Shown piece after piece: positions 8,106 through 16,129 of a DNA stretch of 64,000 bases. The DNA lies in the NCBI RefSeq assembly GCF_000381065.1, contig NZ_KB905853.1, positions 1-64,000 on the forward strand, read 5' to 3'. This stretch comes from Propionispira raffinosivorans DSM 20765 (lineage in GTDB: Bacteria; Bacillota; Negativicutes; Selenomonadales; Selenomonadaceae). Positions within the stretch are counted from its first letter, which is position 1. Each line of letters starts with the position of its first letter. A program made the position numbers and the translations under genes. The notes under the pieces are model-generated. The model worked only from the letters and a program-made list of their open reading frames with translations, did not search any database and was not told the DNA's origin.

Positions 8106-9506
8106 CTACAAAACCTCCCGATGCGTTCTAGAAATTTTAAAGTCGAGACATTTTTTTATAAAACACGCCGCGGCTTTTGTATTGCCGGCAAAATGAATAT
8201 GCAAATATGACCCTGTGATATTATCTTTTGCATAACCTGATTTGTAGGTCATATTATTGCGTGTTTTCGTAAATTCAAATGCCCACGGAAAATCCACGAC
8301 CTTGTTTTCTGGCAATACCATCGAAGAAAAATGAAATTCATGACCTTGTAAGATACTGTTTTTCTCACAAATCATGGTATCTTGCAGTGCTTTTGCCTCG
8401 ATATAACCAACCGTCTGTAATTTATCGTTCATTTTGCAGCTTGCTGGAATAAGACCCAGCATGGCAAACGATTTACCTGTAAAATCGATGATCTCTTTTG
8501 TCAAATACATAAAACCACCGCATTCAGCATAAATTGGCAGCCCCTGCTTTGCTGCGTGAATCAGTGACTGCTGCATGGACGAATTTGCTATCAATTGATC
8601 CACAAACATTTCAGGAAAGCCCCCACCGATGATTAAACCATCCGCTGGGGGTATTTCTTTATCTTGCAGTGGGCTAAAAAAGATAATTTGTGCTCCCATA
8701 CTTTCCAGTACCGCCAAACTCTCTGGATAATAAAATGAAAAAGCCTCATCTTTGGCTACGGCAATCCGTAAAGAATATGGTGCACTACGAACCGTGTCTT
8801 CAATTTTCTTTAAACTGGGTGCTTTTTGGGCAATTTCATACAAACGTTTTACATCAACTTGTTCGGCAATGGTCTCGCCAATTATTTTCACCGTGGCCAC
8901 GGCATTTGTTTCACCAATCGGCGTTAAACCTAAATGACGTTCCGGCATTTTCATTTCTTCCTTGCGATAAATGGCACCGAGTACGGGAATATCGAGTCGC
9001 TGTAATGCATCTGTAATCATTCTTTTATGGTTTTCGGAACCGAGTCGATTTAAAATAACACCAGCAAAATCAACATCAGGATCGTACAATTTAAATCCCA
9101 GGGCAATTGCTGCTGCACTATCGCCCATGGACTTCACATCAATAACTAAAACCACTGGTGCCTGCAGCTGTTTGGCGAGTGCTGCGGTTGAACTGATTCC
9201 TTTGCGCCCACCGTCATAAAGCCCCATAACACCTTCAATAATAGCAATGTCCGACTTTTGGGCCGTTTTATAAAAAATAGAATTTATTTTCCCGGTTGGT
9301 ACAAGCCATGTATCAAGATTATGACCTGACTTACCGCTGGCTAGTTCATGATAGCCAGGATCAATATAGTCAGGACCGATTTTATAAGATTGGACATCAT
9401 AGCCAAGTTTCGCTAAAGCAAATAAAACACCGGTAACAATGGTTGTTTTGCCAGAGCCGCTTTGTGTAGCAGCAATGACAATACGCGGAATTTTTTTCTC
9501 TGCCAT
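8106..9506 (-). CDS. cbiA: Cobyrinic acid a,c-diamide synthase CbiA
   Basis: 466 aa. It amidates the a and c carboxylates of cob(II)yrinate with glutamine and ATP. The N-terminal P-loop (ATQSGSGKTT) is followed by a C-terminal class I glutaminase-like domain with the cysteine in YAECGGFMYL near residue 330 and the late histidine in SYLHIHFAGN. It lies between cbiC (13 nt upstream) and cobU (directly downstream). CobB-type enzymes share the fold, but the surrounding Cbi set points to the anaerobic substrate. Confidence 0.93.
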   Translation of the reverse strand: MAEKKIPRIVIAATQSGSGKTTIVTGVLFALAKLGYDVQSYKIGPDYIDPGYHELASGKSGHNLDTWLVPTGKINSIFYKTAQKSDIAIIEGVMGLYDGGRKGISSTAALAKQLQAPVVLVIDVKSMGDSAAAIALGFKLYDPDVDFAGVILNRLGSENHKRMITDALQRLDIPVLGAIYRKEEMKMPERHLGLTPIGETNAVATVKIIGETIAEQVDVKRLYEIAQKAPSLKKIEDTVRSAPYSLRIAVAKDEAFSFYYPESLAVLESMGAQIIFFSPLQDKEIPPADGLIIGGGFPEMFVDQLIANSSMQQSLIHAAKQGLPIYAECGGFMYLTKEIIDFTGKSFAMLGLIPASCKMNDKLQTVGYIEAKALQDTMICEKNSILQGHEFHFSSMVLPENKVVDFPWAFEFTKTRNNMTYKSGYAKDNITGSYLHIHFAGNTKAAACFIKKCLDFKISRTHREVL

Positions 9507-9519
9507 AAAAACGCCTTCT

Positions 9520-10152
9520 TTATCGTTTGTTATCTAATATATACATAATTGCATTCACGACAGATACAGCAATTGGACTGCCGCCCTTTGTGCCAGCAAC
9601 GGTAATATAAGGTACCAGAGAACGTTTCATTAGCTGTTCTTTGGATTCTGCTGCCCCGACAAAACCAACGGGAATACCGATAATAACAGCTGGACGAATG
9701 GAAGTTGTTTCCATTAGATGCAGTACTTCATAAAGTGCTGTTGGTGCATTGCCAATTGCGACAATGGCACCATCGAGTTTTTCACCAAACTGACGCATTG
9801 CTGCCATGGACCGCGTAATACCTTCTGTTTTGGCAGTTTTAGCAACTTCGGGACTCGCAATCAAGCATTCTACCATACCGCCAAAGGAAGCCAGCTTTTT
9901 TTTATTAATACCAGTCCGAACCATTTCGACATCGGTATAAATATTGCAGCCTTTTTTTAAGGCGTTTTTTGCCATTTCAATTGCTTGTGGATGAATTCGA
10001 ATAACCGAGGAATACTCTACATCTCCGGCTGCATGAATCATCCGAGAATAGACTTTGATTGCCTCTTCATTTAAATTCAAGTTTTTTAAATAGGGAGCAA
10101 TGATTTCCATACTACGTGTTTCAATCCCCATTGGGTCTGTCATAAATTCCAT
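9520..10152 (-). CDS. cbiC: Cobalt-precorrin-8 methylmutase CbiC
   Basis: 210-aa isomerase that moves the C11 methyl to C12, giving cobyrinate. The catalytic histidine lies in RMIHAAGDVEY, and the C-terminal IGIPVGFVGAAESKE and GTKGGSPIAV segments are typical. The ATG at 10152 gives the canonical N-terminus (MEFMTDPMGIE) and has AGGG at good spacing. An ATG 15 nt upstream (10167), one base after the cbiJ stop, is the alternative. Confidence 0.92.
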   Translation of the reverse strand: MEFMTDPMGIETRSMEIIAPYLKNLNLNEEAIKVYSRMIHAAGDVEYSSVIRIHPQAIEMAKNALKKGCNIYTDVEMVRTGINKKKLASFGGMVECLIASPEVAKTAKTEGITRSMAAMRQFGEKLDGAIVAIGNAPTALYEVLHLMETTSIRPAVIIGIPVGFVGAAESKEQLMKRSLVPYITVAGTKGGSPIAVSVVNAIMYILDNKR

Positions 10153-10168
10153 TTCATCATCCCTCATT

Positions 10169-10930
10169 CTATATCATCTTTTTTATTAAGTTTAAGACTT
10201 CATCATAGGTTGCAGCCGAAGTCTTATAGTCAATCGCGGGGCGGTCAATCATGACAATTGGCAGATCCATTTTGATAGCTGCTGTTATTTTTGTATCTGT
10301 GCCACCGATTTTTCCACTATTTTTTGTTACAATGACTTCAGCTCGATATTTTTTATATAGTTCGATATTTAGTTCATGGGAAAAGGGCCCCTGCATTGCG
10401 ATAATATCTTTTGCCAAAAAGCCAAGTTCCATGCACTCCGTTAAGACTTGTGCATCTGGCAATACACGAGCAATTAAATGATGTTTTTCTAAGTAAGGAC
10501 TTTGTTTGAATGTCTTCAAATTACGGCTGCCTGTTGTCAGAAAAATAGTTGCACCTAGCAAAGCCGACTGTTTGGCGGCTGCTTGATAATCATCGACTAA
10601 ATGTAACTTATCATAAACGGGCATTGATAAAGCTGGTCGCTCATAACGGATATAGGGTATGTTCATTTTTTGGCAACCAAGAATTGCATTTTTGGTAACA
10701 TTCACAGCATAAGGATGACTGGCGTCGACAAGAAGATTAATTTTCTTGTCGATGATGAATTGCTCCAGCTCTAGCAAATCAAGTGGTTTATCATTGATTT
10801 GTAGTTGTGTTTCAGCGAGAAGCTGTTTTCCGTATTCGCTTACGACGGAAGCAATCACAGGATACTTTGCTTGGATTAGTTCCTGTACCAGTTCTCTGCC
10901 ATCTTGCGTGCCAGCTAAAACGAAAATCAT
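10169..10930 (-). CDS. cbiJ: Cobalt-precorrin-6A reductase CbiJ
   Basis: 253 aa, CobK/CbiJ family, which reduces precorrin-6A with NAD(P)H. The N-terminal LAGTQDGRELV is the family's nucleotide-binding start. DASHPYA in the first third and TKNSGKIGGTDTKI near residue 215 are conserved signatures. The start overlaps the cbiH stop as ATGA. It lies between cbiH and cbiC, the expected place in an anaerobic operon. Confidence 0.9.
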   Translation of the reverse strand: MIFVLAGTQDGRELVQELIQAKYPVIASVVSEYGKQLLAETQLQINDKPLDLLELEQFIIDKKINLLVDASHPYAVNVTKNAILGCQKMNIPYIRYERPALSMPVYDKLHLVDDYQAAAKQSALLGATIFLTTGSRNLKTFKQSPYLEKHHLIARVLPDAQVLTECMELGFLAKDIIAMQGPFSHELNIELYKKYRAEVIVTKNSGKIGGTDTKITAAIKMDLPIVMIDRPAIDYKTSAATYDEVLNLIKKMI

Positions 10931-11664
10931 AGGTGATAGCCTCTTGGTGTAATCATAAAGTTATCCGCCACATAGGTATTACTATTGCCAATGACGACTA
11001 AGGAAAACATATTAATTTCTTCTTTTGTGAAATTTTCCAAAGTAGAAATAACAGCATTTTCTTCTAGACGAGAAGCACTGTTGACAATTCCGACTGGTGT
11101 TTGTGGTGATTTATATTTCAGCATGATTTCACGAATTTCTTCAATGTTTTGCACGCGTTTTTTACTTTTGGGATTATACAGGGCAATTACAAAATCTCCC
11201 TGGGCCGCAAGGTCGGCGCGTTTTTTAATTAAATCCCAAGGTGTGAGCAAATCACTCAAACTAATGACAACAAAATCATGCATCAGCGGCGCACCTAAAA
11301 TAGCGGCAGAGGCATTGACGGCACTAATCCCTGGAATGATTTTAACTTCCGGTCTTTGCTCTTTCGGCAGTTTTAGCAAAAGTTCCAAAACAAGTCCAGC
11401 CATGCCATAAATTCCCGCATCACCACTGGATACAACGGCTACAGTTTTCCCCGCTGCCGCATGATCAACAGCGATTTGGCAGCGATCGATTTCTTGCATC
11501 ATAGCTGTTCCAATAACCTGTTTGTCTTTGATAAGATCTTCAATTAACTTAATATATGTATTATACCCCACCACAATATCAGCTTTTTGAATTGTTTCCA
11601 AGGCTTTTGGCGTCATATCCTCTAAACTTCCTGGTCCAATACCGACTACACTTATTTTTCCCAT
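10927..11664 (-). CDS. cbiH: Cobalt-precorrin-3B C17-methyltransferase CbiH
   Basis: 245-aa SAM-dependent tetrapyrrole methyltransferase that methylates C17 and contracts the ring. The N-terminal loop GIGPGSLEDMTPKA and the mid-protein VSSGDAGIYGMAG are the standard SAM-binding features. ALYNPKSKKR and VGIVNSASR fit CbiH/CobJ. Its start lies inside the last 13 nt of cbiG. A CbiG-CbiH fusion is known elsewhere; here the two are separate. Confidence 0.92.
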   Translation of the reverse strand: MGKISVVGIGPGSLEDMTPKALETIQKADIVVGYNTYIKLIEDLIKDKQVIGTAMMQEIDRCQIAVDHAAAGKTVAVVSSGDAGIYGMAGLVLELLLKLPKEQRPEVKIIPGISAVNASAAILGAPLMHDFVVISLSDLLTPWDLIKKRADLAAQGDFVIALYNPKSKKRVQNIEEIREIMLKYKSPQTPVGIVNSASRLEENAVISTLENFTKEEINMFSLVVIGNSNTYVADNFMITPRGYHL

Positions 11665-12716
11665 GCAATTGCCACCGTCACTTTCGTTAATTTTGTTTTA
11701 TGAAGCAGAATTTTTTTTGATTGACTGGCAATGAGTACGGCTGCTTCACATACATTACCAATGCCAATTTGTTTTGTTACAAATGGAGAAATATCTAAGT
11801 TATATAGATCGATCATATGCTGCATCGGCACGTTTTCATAAAAATATAAAGGTACCGATAATGTTTTACTGGCAGCGATAAGACCTTGTTCATCTTTTTT
11901 AACTACCGTACTGGCAATACAAGCAATATCATGCATAGATTTTCCTATTTTCTCACAAGCACTCTGTATAGCTTGCAAAATTTCCGTTTGGGTTGTATCA
12001 CGTCTGCAGCCAATACCAATCACTAGTTTCCGTGGTTTCAAAAACAACAGCCCCGCACCACTCGGAATATTAACTTGTTCGGTTAGGATAACACTTGATC
12101 TGCTAAAGCAAGTAGCTGCTTTTAGTTCCATTAATTTTGCATCTATTTGGCAGGCTTGGAGTTTTTTTATATAATAGGGTGCATTCGTCAGGGCCTGGTC
12201 GATAAAAAAGTCCACGGGATTCCCTTGAACGATTTCCGCATTGATATATTTTAAATGATCAAATGGTTCCATGCTCAAATTTAAGCTTTCTGCCAACAAA
12301 TCAACCGCTATTTTTTCATTGACGTCGGTTGCTGTCGTAATAACTGGATCTGCACCTAAAAACAAAGCTAAATTTTTCGTTAAAGCATTTGCCCCACCAA
12401 TATGACCCGATAATAAACTAATTACATGCTGTGCCTTTTCATCGAGTACAAGCACTGCTGGATCGGAACGTTTATCGATGATAAATGGTGCAAGTGTTCG
12501 TACGACAATTCCTGTAGCCATAATAAAAATCAAAGCATCATAAGAATGAAATGTATCCTTTAAACAGTTTGATAAAGAGTCATAGTCATGAAAATTCAAC
12601 CTAGACAGTGTGTCATAGCGTCCTTTTTTCACAAAAAGGTCATAGTCAAATTGGCAGGCAATTTGATCCGCAAGTTTGGCACCACTTTGTGTAACAGCGA
12701 AGACGGCGGTTTTCAT
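11652..12716 (-). CDS. cbiG: Cobalt-precorrin-5A hydrolase CbiG
   Basis: 354 aa. It opens the delta-lactone of cobalt-precorrin-5A and releases acetaldehyde, a reaction found only in the anaerobic route. The central segment FIMATGIVVRTLAPF, then KRSDPAVLVLDE and SLLSGHIGGAN are the CbiG signature. The C-terminal third begins VIGIGCRRDTT, as in the CobE-like domain. It overlaps cbiF by 4 nt and cbiH by 13 nt. Confidence 0.92.
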   Translation of the reverse strand: MKTAVFAVTQSGAKLADQIACQFDYDLFVKKGRYDTLSRLNFHDYDSLSNCLKDTFHSYDALIFIMATGIVVRTLAPFIIDKRSDPAVLVLDEKAQHVISLLSGHIGGANALTKNLALFLGADPVITTATDVNEKIAVDLLAESLNLSMEPFDHLKYINAEIVQGNPVDFFIDQALTNAPYYIKKLQACQIDAKLMELKAATCFSRSSVILTEQVNIPSGAGLLFLKPRKLVIGIGCRRDTTQTEILQAIQSACEKIGKSMHDIACIASTVVKKDEQGLIAASKTLSVPLYFYENVPMQHMIDLYNLDISPFVTKQIGIGNVCEAAVLIASQSKKILLHKTKLTKVTVAIAWEK

Positions 12717-13468
12717 TTTGCATCACGATACATATGGCTAAATTCCGGCGCATATAATCTGGACAATTCATAATCCGTATCCAGACAGCGGCTGACTACG
12801 ATCATTGCTGTGCGTGTTATATCTTGATCTTTTAATTCTTCCACAATGGTCGCTAAGGTGGCACGAATGATTTTCTCTTCCGGCCAGGAAGCTTTTTGTA
12901 CTATAGCAATTGGTGTTGTTGAGTCATACCCACCGGCAATCAGTTCCTTCACGACATCATCTAACATGTGAACGCTTAAAAAAATACACATTGTTGCCCC
13001 ATGCGCTGCGAGACTTGCCAATTTCTCCTTTTCCGGTACAGGCGTTCGTCCTTCATTACGGGTAATGATAACGGTCTGTGAAATCCCCGGCAGCGTGTAT
13101 TCTTGTTTAAGTGCGGCTGCGGTAGCCAAAAAAGAACTGACACCAGGAATCACGGTATATTCAATTTGGCGGCGCTTTAACTCATCCATTTGTTCTTGGA
13201 TTGCACCATAAATACTCGGGTCACCTGTATGTAGTCGTACCACCATTGCACCGATTTTAACCGCTTGTTCAATGGTTTCAATAACTTCCGGCAAGGTCAT
13301 CGAAGCACTATTATATATTTTTGCCCCTTGTTTTGCTAAAGCCAATAAGGCAGGATTGACTAAAGAGCCAGCATAGATGATCACATCTGCCGTCTGTAAT
13401 AATTTCTGACCTTTTACCGTAATGAGCTCAGGGTCTCCTGGACCTGCGCCAACAATAAATACTTGCAT
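12713..13468 (-). CDS. cbiF: Cobalt-precorrin-4 C11-methyltransferase CbiF
   Basis: 251-aa SAM-dependent methyltransferase acting at C11. The N-terminal GAGPGDPELITVKG, RLHTGDPSIYGAIQEQ near residue 85 and VIPGVSSFLA are the family's SAM and substrate loops. It starts at ATG 12 nt after the cbiT stop. In many operons cbiL sits beside cbiF; here only that 12-nt gap lies between cbiT and cbiF. Confidence 0.93.
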   Translation of the reverse strand: MQVFIVGAGPGDPELITVKGQKLLQTADVIIYAGSLVNPALLALAKQGAKIYNSASMTLPEVIETIEQAVKIGAMVVRLHTGDPSIYGAIQEQMDELKRRQIEYTVIPGVSSFLATAAALKQEYTLPGISQTVIITRNEGRTPVPEKEKLASLAAHGATMCIFLSVHMLDDVVKELIAGGYDSTTPIAIVQKASWPEEKIIRATLATIVEELKDQDITRTAMIVVSRCLDTDYELSRLYAPEFSHMYRDAK

Positions 13469-13480
13469 GCTATAATCCTC

Positions 13481-14068
13481 CTAAAATTTGCTGTTTTTTT
13501 GACATGTAATAATATGTATCGGATTCAAGGCCTGCGCCATATCATATGGGCCGACTTTGTTCAGTCTTGTTACCTGAACTTGAATTGCATCATAGGTATA
13601 GGAACTGCGTTGCTTCATATATGCGATGCTTTCATAAAGTGTTTGGATTGTAATACAATTTAAAATCAACCGTCCGTCTGGTTTCAAAAGGCTGTCACAA
13701 CGATTTAAAATTTCAACTAAATACTTGCCGCTTCCACCAATAAAGATGACATCACAAGGGGGAATTTCACTCAATGCTTGTGGTGCAGCTCCTTCAATTG
13801 CGGTGAGATTTTCTACCGCAAATTTAGTCGCGTTTTTATGAATGAGTTCGATTCCTTCGGCCTTTTGTTCAACCGCAAAAACTTTACCTTGCTCTGCCAA
13901 TAAAGCCGCTTCTATCGAAAGTGACCCCGTACCGGCACCAATGTCCAAAATCGTATCGGTTCTTTTAATCTTAGCTTTCGTTAAGGTTAATATTCGTATT
14001 TCTTGTTTTGTCATGGGAATATTCCCGCGAATAAATTCATCATCCGCTATACCAATCATATGTGTCAT
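13481..14068 (-). CDS. cbiT: Cobalt-precorrin-6B C15-methyltransferase (decarboxylating) CbiT
   Basis: 195-aa class I methyltransferase, the decarboxylating partner of CbiE. The N-terminus GIADDEFIRGNIPMTKQEIR is typical. The SAM motif I is DIGAGTGSLSIEAA (about residues 41-54), and IGGSGKYLVEIL follows. In other bacteria CbiE and CbiT are fused as CobL; here they are separate genes overlapping by 4 nt. Confidence 0.93.
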   Translation of the reverse strand: MTHMIGIADDEFIRGNIPMTKQEIRILTLTKAKIKRTDTILDIGAGTGSLSIEAALLAEQGKVFAVEQKAEGIELIHKNATKFAVENLTAIEGAAPQALSEIPPCDVIFIGGSGKYLVEILNRCDSLLKPDGRLILNCITIQTLYESIAYMKQRSSYTYDAIQVQVTRLNKVGPYDMAQALNPIHIITCQKNSKF

Positions 14069-14691
14069 GCTGTCACCACCATAATGCAGTGTGAAAATTC
14101 TTTTGTTTGCACTGCGTTTTCTAATGTTGTTTCAATGATTTCTTCATTTTCATAGGATAATCTGGCACATAAATAGGCTTTTGTTGTCCGCGGCCAATTA
14201 TGTCGTAATAAAAGTTCAGCAATCGTTTTTGAGGTATAGATTGTATCAGTTAAAATGCCTAAAATAGCACCTTCCGTAAAGTACAGCGAGTGTTCATCGG
14301 GCTTCCTCCCATGTAAACTTAAAAGCCGAGCGGCTTGCCATGGCAGAGCCAACCGGGCAAAAGCTAGCTGCATGGAACTGATTCCCGGGATCACTTGCAG
14401 CTTTTTTAAGGGGAAAGATCGTCTGAGTGCTGCCAACAGTGAATAATAACCAGGATCACCGGATACCATTACCACCACATCCTGTTTATAAAGCTGGGCC
14501 TGTATAAAAGAAATTACGGAGGGAATATCCCCTGTAATAATTTTGCTGGTAATGTCAGGAGCAGCTAATGTTTCTAAAGCACGTTTACTGCCAACTAGAA
14601 CCTTAGCGTTATCAATGTGTTGTTTGGCTATCGGCACAATATATTCAGGTGCACCAGGACCGATACCAACAATAATTATTTTATAGTCCAT
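14065..14691 (-). CDS. cbiE: Cobalt-precorrin-7 C5-methyltransferase CbiE
   Basis: 208-aa tetrapyrrole methyltransferase for C5. The N-terminal VGIGPGAPEYIVP and the loop MVSGDPGYYSLL at about residue 90, then VIPGISSMQLAFARL, are family signatures. It overlaps the end of cbiD by 16 nt and the start of cbiT by 4 nt. Confidence 0.92.
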   Translation of the reverse strand: MDYKIIIVGIGPGAPEYIVPIAKQHIDNAKVLVGSKRALETLAAPDITSKIITGDIPSVISFIQAQLYKQDVVVMVSGDPGYYSLLAALRRSFPLKKLQVIPGISSMQLAFARLALPWQAARLLSLHGRKPDEHSLYFTEGAILGILTDTIYTSKTIAELLLRHNWPRTTKAYLCARLSYENEEIIETTLENAVQTKEFSHCIMVVTA

Positions 14692-15779
14692 CCTAAATCC
14701 TTTCCAATCTCCTTAGCCATAGCATCCATACCAAGAAGTTCACCATTTAATGTAATCAGAACCGTACCAACCGCCACCTCATTAAAAAGATACCGTTGGG
14801 CTCTCAAACTAGCTCGCTGTGCTAAAATATCGTAGAGCCCTTTTACATTGTAATTTTCAATGATCGAAATCGCAGCTTCGGTGGTCGTACTGGCCAAAAC
14901 TTCGGCAATACCAACCGCCGGCAGTCCTAAAGCACCGGCATAGGCAGCAAGTGTTTCCAGTCTGGCATCGGCAATGCGATTATGGGTGTAAAAAATACCA
15001 GCGGCAACTTTGATTAATTTACCTAAATGACCAAATAGTAAAACGTGTTTTATTTTTTGTTGTGCAGCCACTTCCAGCATATGACCAATAAAATTACTGG
15101 TTTGAATCAGTGCTTCAGCGGGCAGATGACAATTTTCCAGAGCGATCTTTTCGCCTATTTTTCCTGGAACAAACACAAGACTGTCATAACCTAATGCTTT
15201 CGCGACACTGATCTGAGGTGATAAAGAGTTTTTGAAGCCATCTTCTGACATTGGCCGAACAATACCGGTTGTTCCAATAATGGATAAACCACCTTCAATA
15301 CCTAGAACGGGATTCAATGTTCGCTTTGCCAGCTCTATACCATCTGGTATAGAAATTGTAATATCACAGCCTGTCTGCTCCCCTAAAATCTCACGGACCA
15401 CCATTTGAATCATTTCCCGTGGCCCAAGATTAATCGATGGTTCCCCTACTGGTATTGATAAACCTGGTTTGGTCACGGTGCCAATACCCAATCCGGCAAA
15501 AAACCGTATCGTTGAGGATTCTCGGTTTATCTGAACTTGTGTAAAAACAGAAGCCCCATGCGTGATATCCGGATCATCACCAGCATCTTTGATGACTTCT
15601 GCTTTCGCGCCGCCAACCGTAAATTCAACAGTGGCAATCGGAACATGGATTGTTTCACCACTCAATGCCATAATGGTAACGTTTGATACAGTTTCACCCT
15701 GCAAGGCCAGCAAGGCCGCTTTTGTACCAGCGGCTGCACAAGCTCCTGTAGTAAAACCATTTTTCATTCTTTTTTCCAA
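14676..15779 (-). CDS. cbiD: Cobalt-precorrin-5B C1-methyltransferase CbiD
   Basis: 367 aa, first gene of the cobalamin operon. CbiD methylates C1 and defines the anaerobic branch. The start region NGFTTGACAAAGTKAALL is the family hallmark, with a middle segment GTGIVRPMSEDGFK also typical. The favoured start is the TTG at 15779, eight bases from AGGGGG. That ribosome site lies in the 3' arm of the terminator hairpin, so the hairpin could also block initiation. An ATG four codons in (15767) is the alternative. Expression is governed by the cobalamin riboswitch just upstream. Confidence 0.93.
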   Translation of the reverse strand: MEKRMKNGFTTGACAAAGTKAALLALQGETVSNVTIMALSGETIHVPIATVEFTVGGAKAEVIKDAGDDPDITHGASVFTQVQINRESSTIRFFAGLGIGTVTKPGLSIPVGEPSINLGPREMIQMVVREILGEQTGCDITISIPDGIELAKRTLNPVLGIEGGLSIIGTTGIVRPMSEDGFKNSLSPQISVAKALGYDSLVFVPGKIGEKIALENCHLPAEALIQTSNFIGHMLEVAAQQKIKHVLLFGHLGKLIKVAAGIFYTHNRIADARLETLAAYAGALGLPAVGIAEVLASTTTEAAISIIENYNVKGLYDILAQRASLRAQRYLFNEVAVGTVLITLNGELLGMDAMAKEIGKDLGWTIK

Positions 15780-15810
15780 AATAAAAACCCCCTGTCAAAA
15801 GGCAGAGGGT
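15779..15810 (-). terminator. Riboswitch-controlled intrinsic terminator before cbiD
   Basis: Minus strand: an 8-bp stem with one G-T pair (15803-15810 with 15787-15794), 8-nt loop, then TTTTTATTTT. It ends at the cbiD start codon, and its 3' arm carries the presumed ribosome site AGGGGG, so it may act on both transcription and translation. Confidence 0.8.
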
Positions 15811-15847
15811 AACAAACTATATTTAATTAGTATTATTACCACCTGCC
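15801..15847 (-). promoter_or_regulatory. Antiterminator pairing of the cobalamin leader
   Basis: The minus-strand segment at 15837-15847 (GGCAGGTGGTA) pairs with 15801-15811, the 5' arm of the terminator: ten of eleven positions, one of them G-T. The two structures are mutually exclusive. The segment GGCAGGT is also the exact complement of ACCTGCC inside the B12 box, a plausible route by which the ligand-bound aptamer could withhold it. That last step is inference. Confidence 0.6.
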
Positions 15848-15902
15848 CATCGTCCGTAGGTCATATAGAATACATTACTGTATTCTTCATAACGGTGTTG
15901 CT

Positions 15903-16056
15903 GAACAGGCAGGTCTCCTGGCTAAAATCATTATGCTTTAAATCCTTCCCAAGGAAAGTTCCTCAGTGGCATTTATCAAAGCACTCCTTAATACAGTGGC
16001 GGGACCGCACCAGTATCACACTGGATTTCCCTATTAAGTAAAAATACACCTGTTCC
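15903..16056 (-). promoter_or_regulatory. Cobalamin (B12) riboswitch aptamer
   Basis: The minus strand holds a full B12 box, AGCCAGGAGACCTGCCTGTT, at 15904-15923. Upstream are the conserved GGGAAATCC, a GGTGCGGTCCCGCCACTGT core and a GCCACTG segment. The closing stem pairs 16049-16056 with 15903-15909. It precedes cbiD and should switch the sixteen-gene operon off when adenosylcobalamin is plentiful. The promoter must lie in 16057-16130, but I see no strong consensus there. Confidence 0.95.
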
Positions 16057-16129
16057 ATTATTATTCAATATTTTTAAATTACGAACCCAATACTTATTTA
16101 TTCCCTGTAAAGGACATAAATCCTGCTTT

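Noticed and set aside
8690-9219. Overlapping plus-strand frames inside cbiA
   Set aside because: Composition is that of antisense to a conserved gene; no start signal and no domain.
10985-11410. 141-codon plus-strand frame inside cbiH
   Set aside because: Serine-rich antisense translation typical of low-GC genes; cbiH motifs on the other strand are decisive.
15562-16041. 159-codon plus-strand frame running through cbiD and the riboswitch
   Set aside because: It crosses the B12 box and terminator, which explain this DNA fully.
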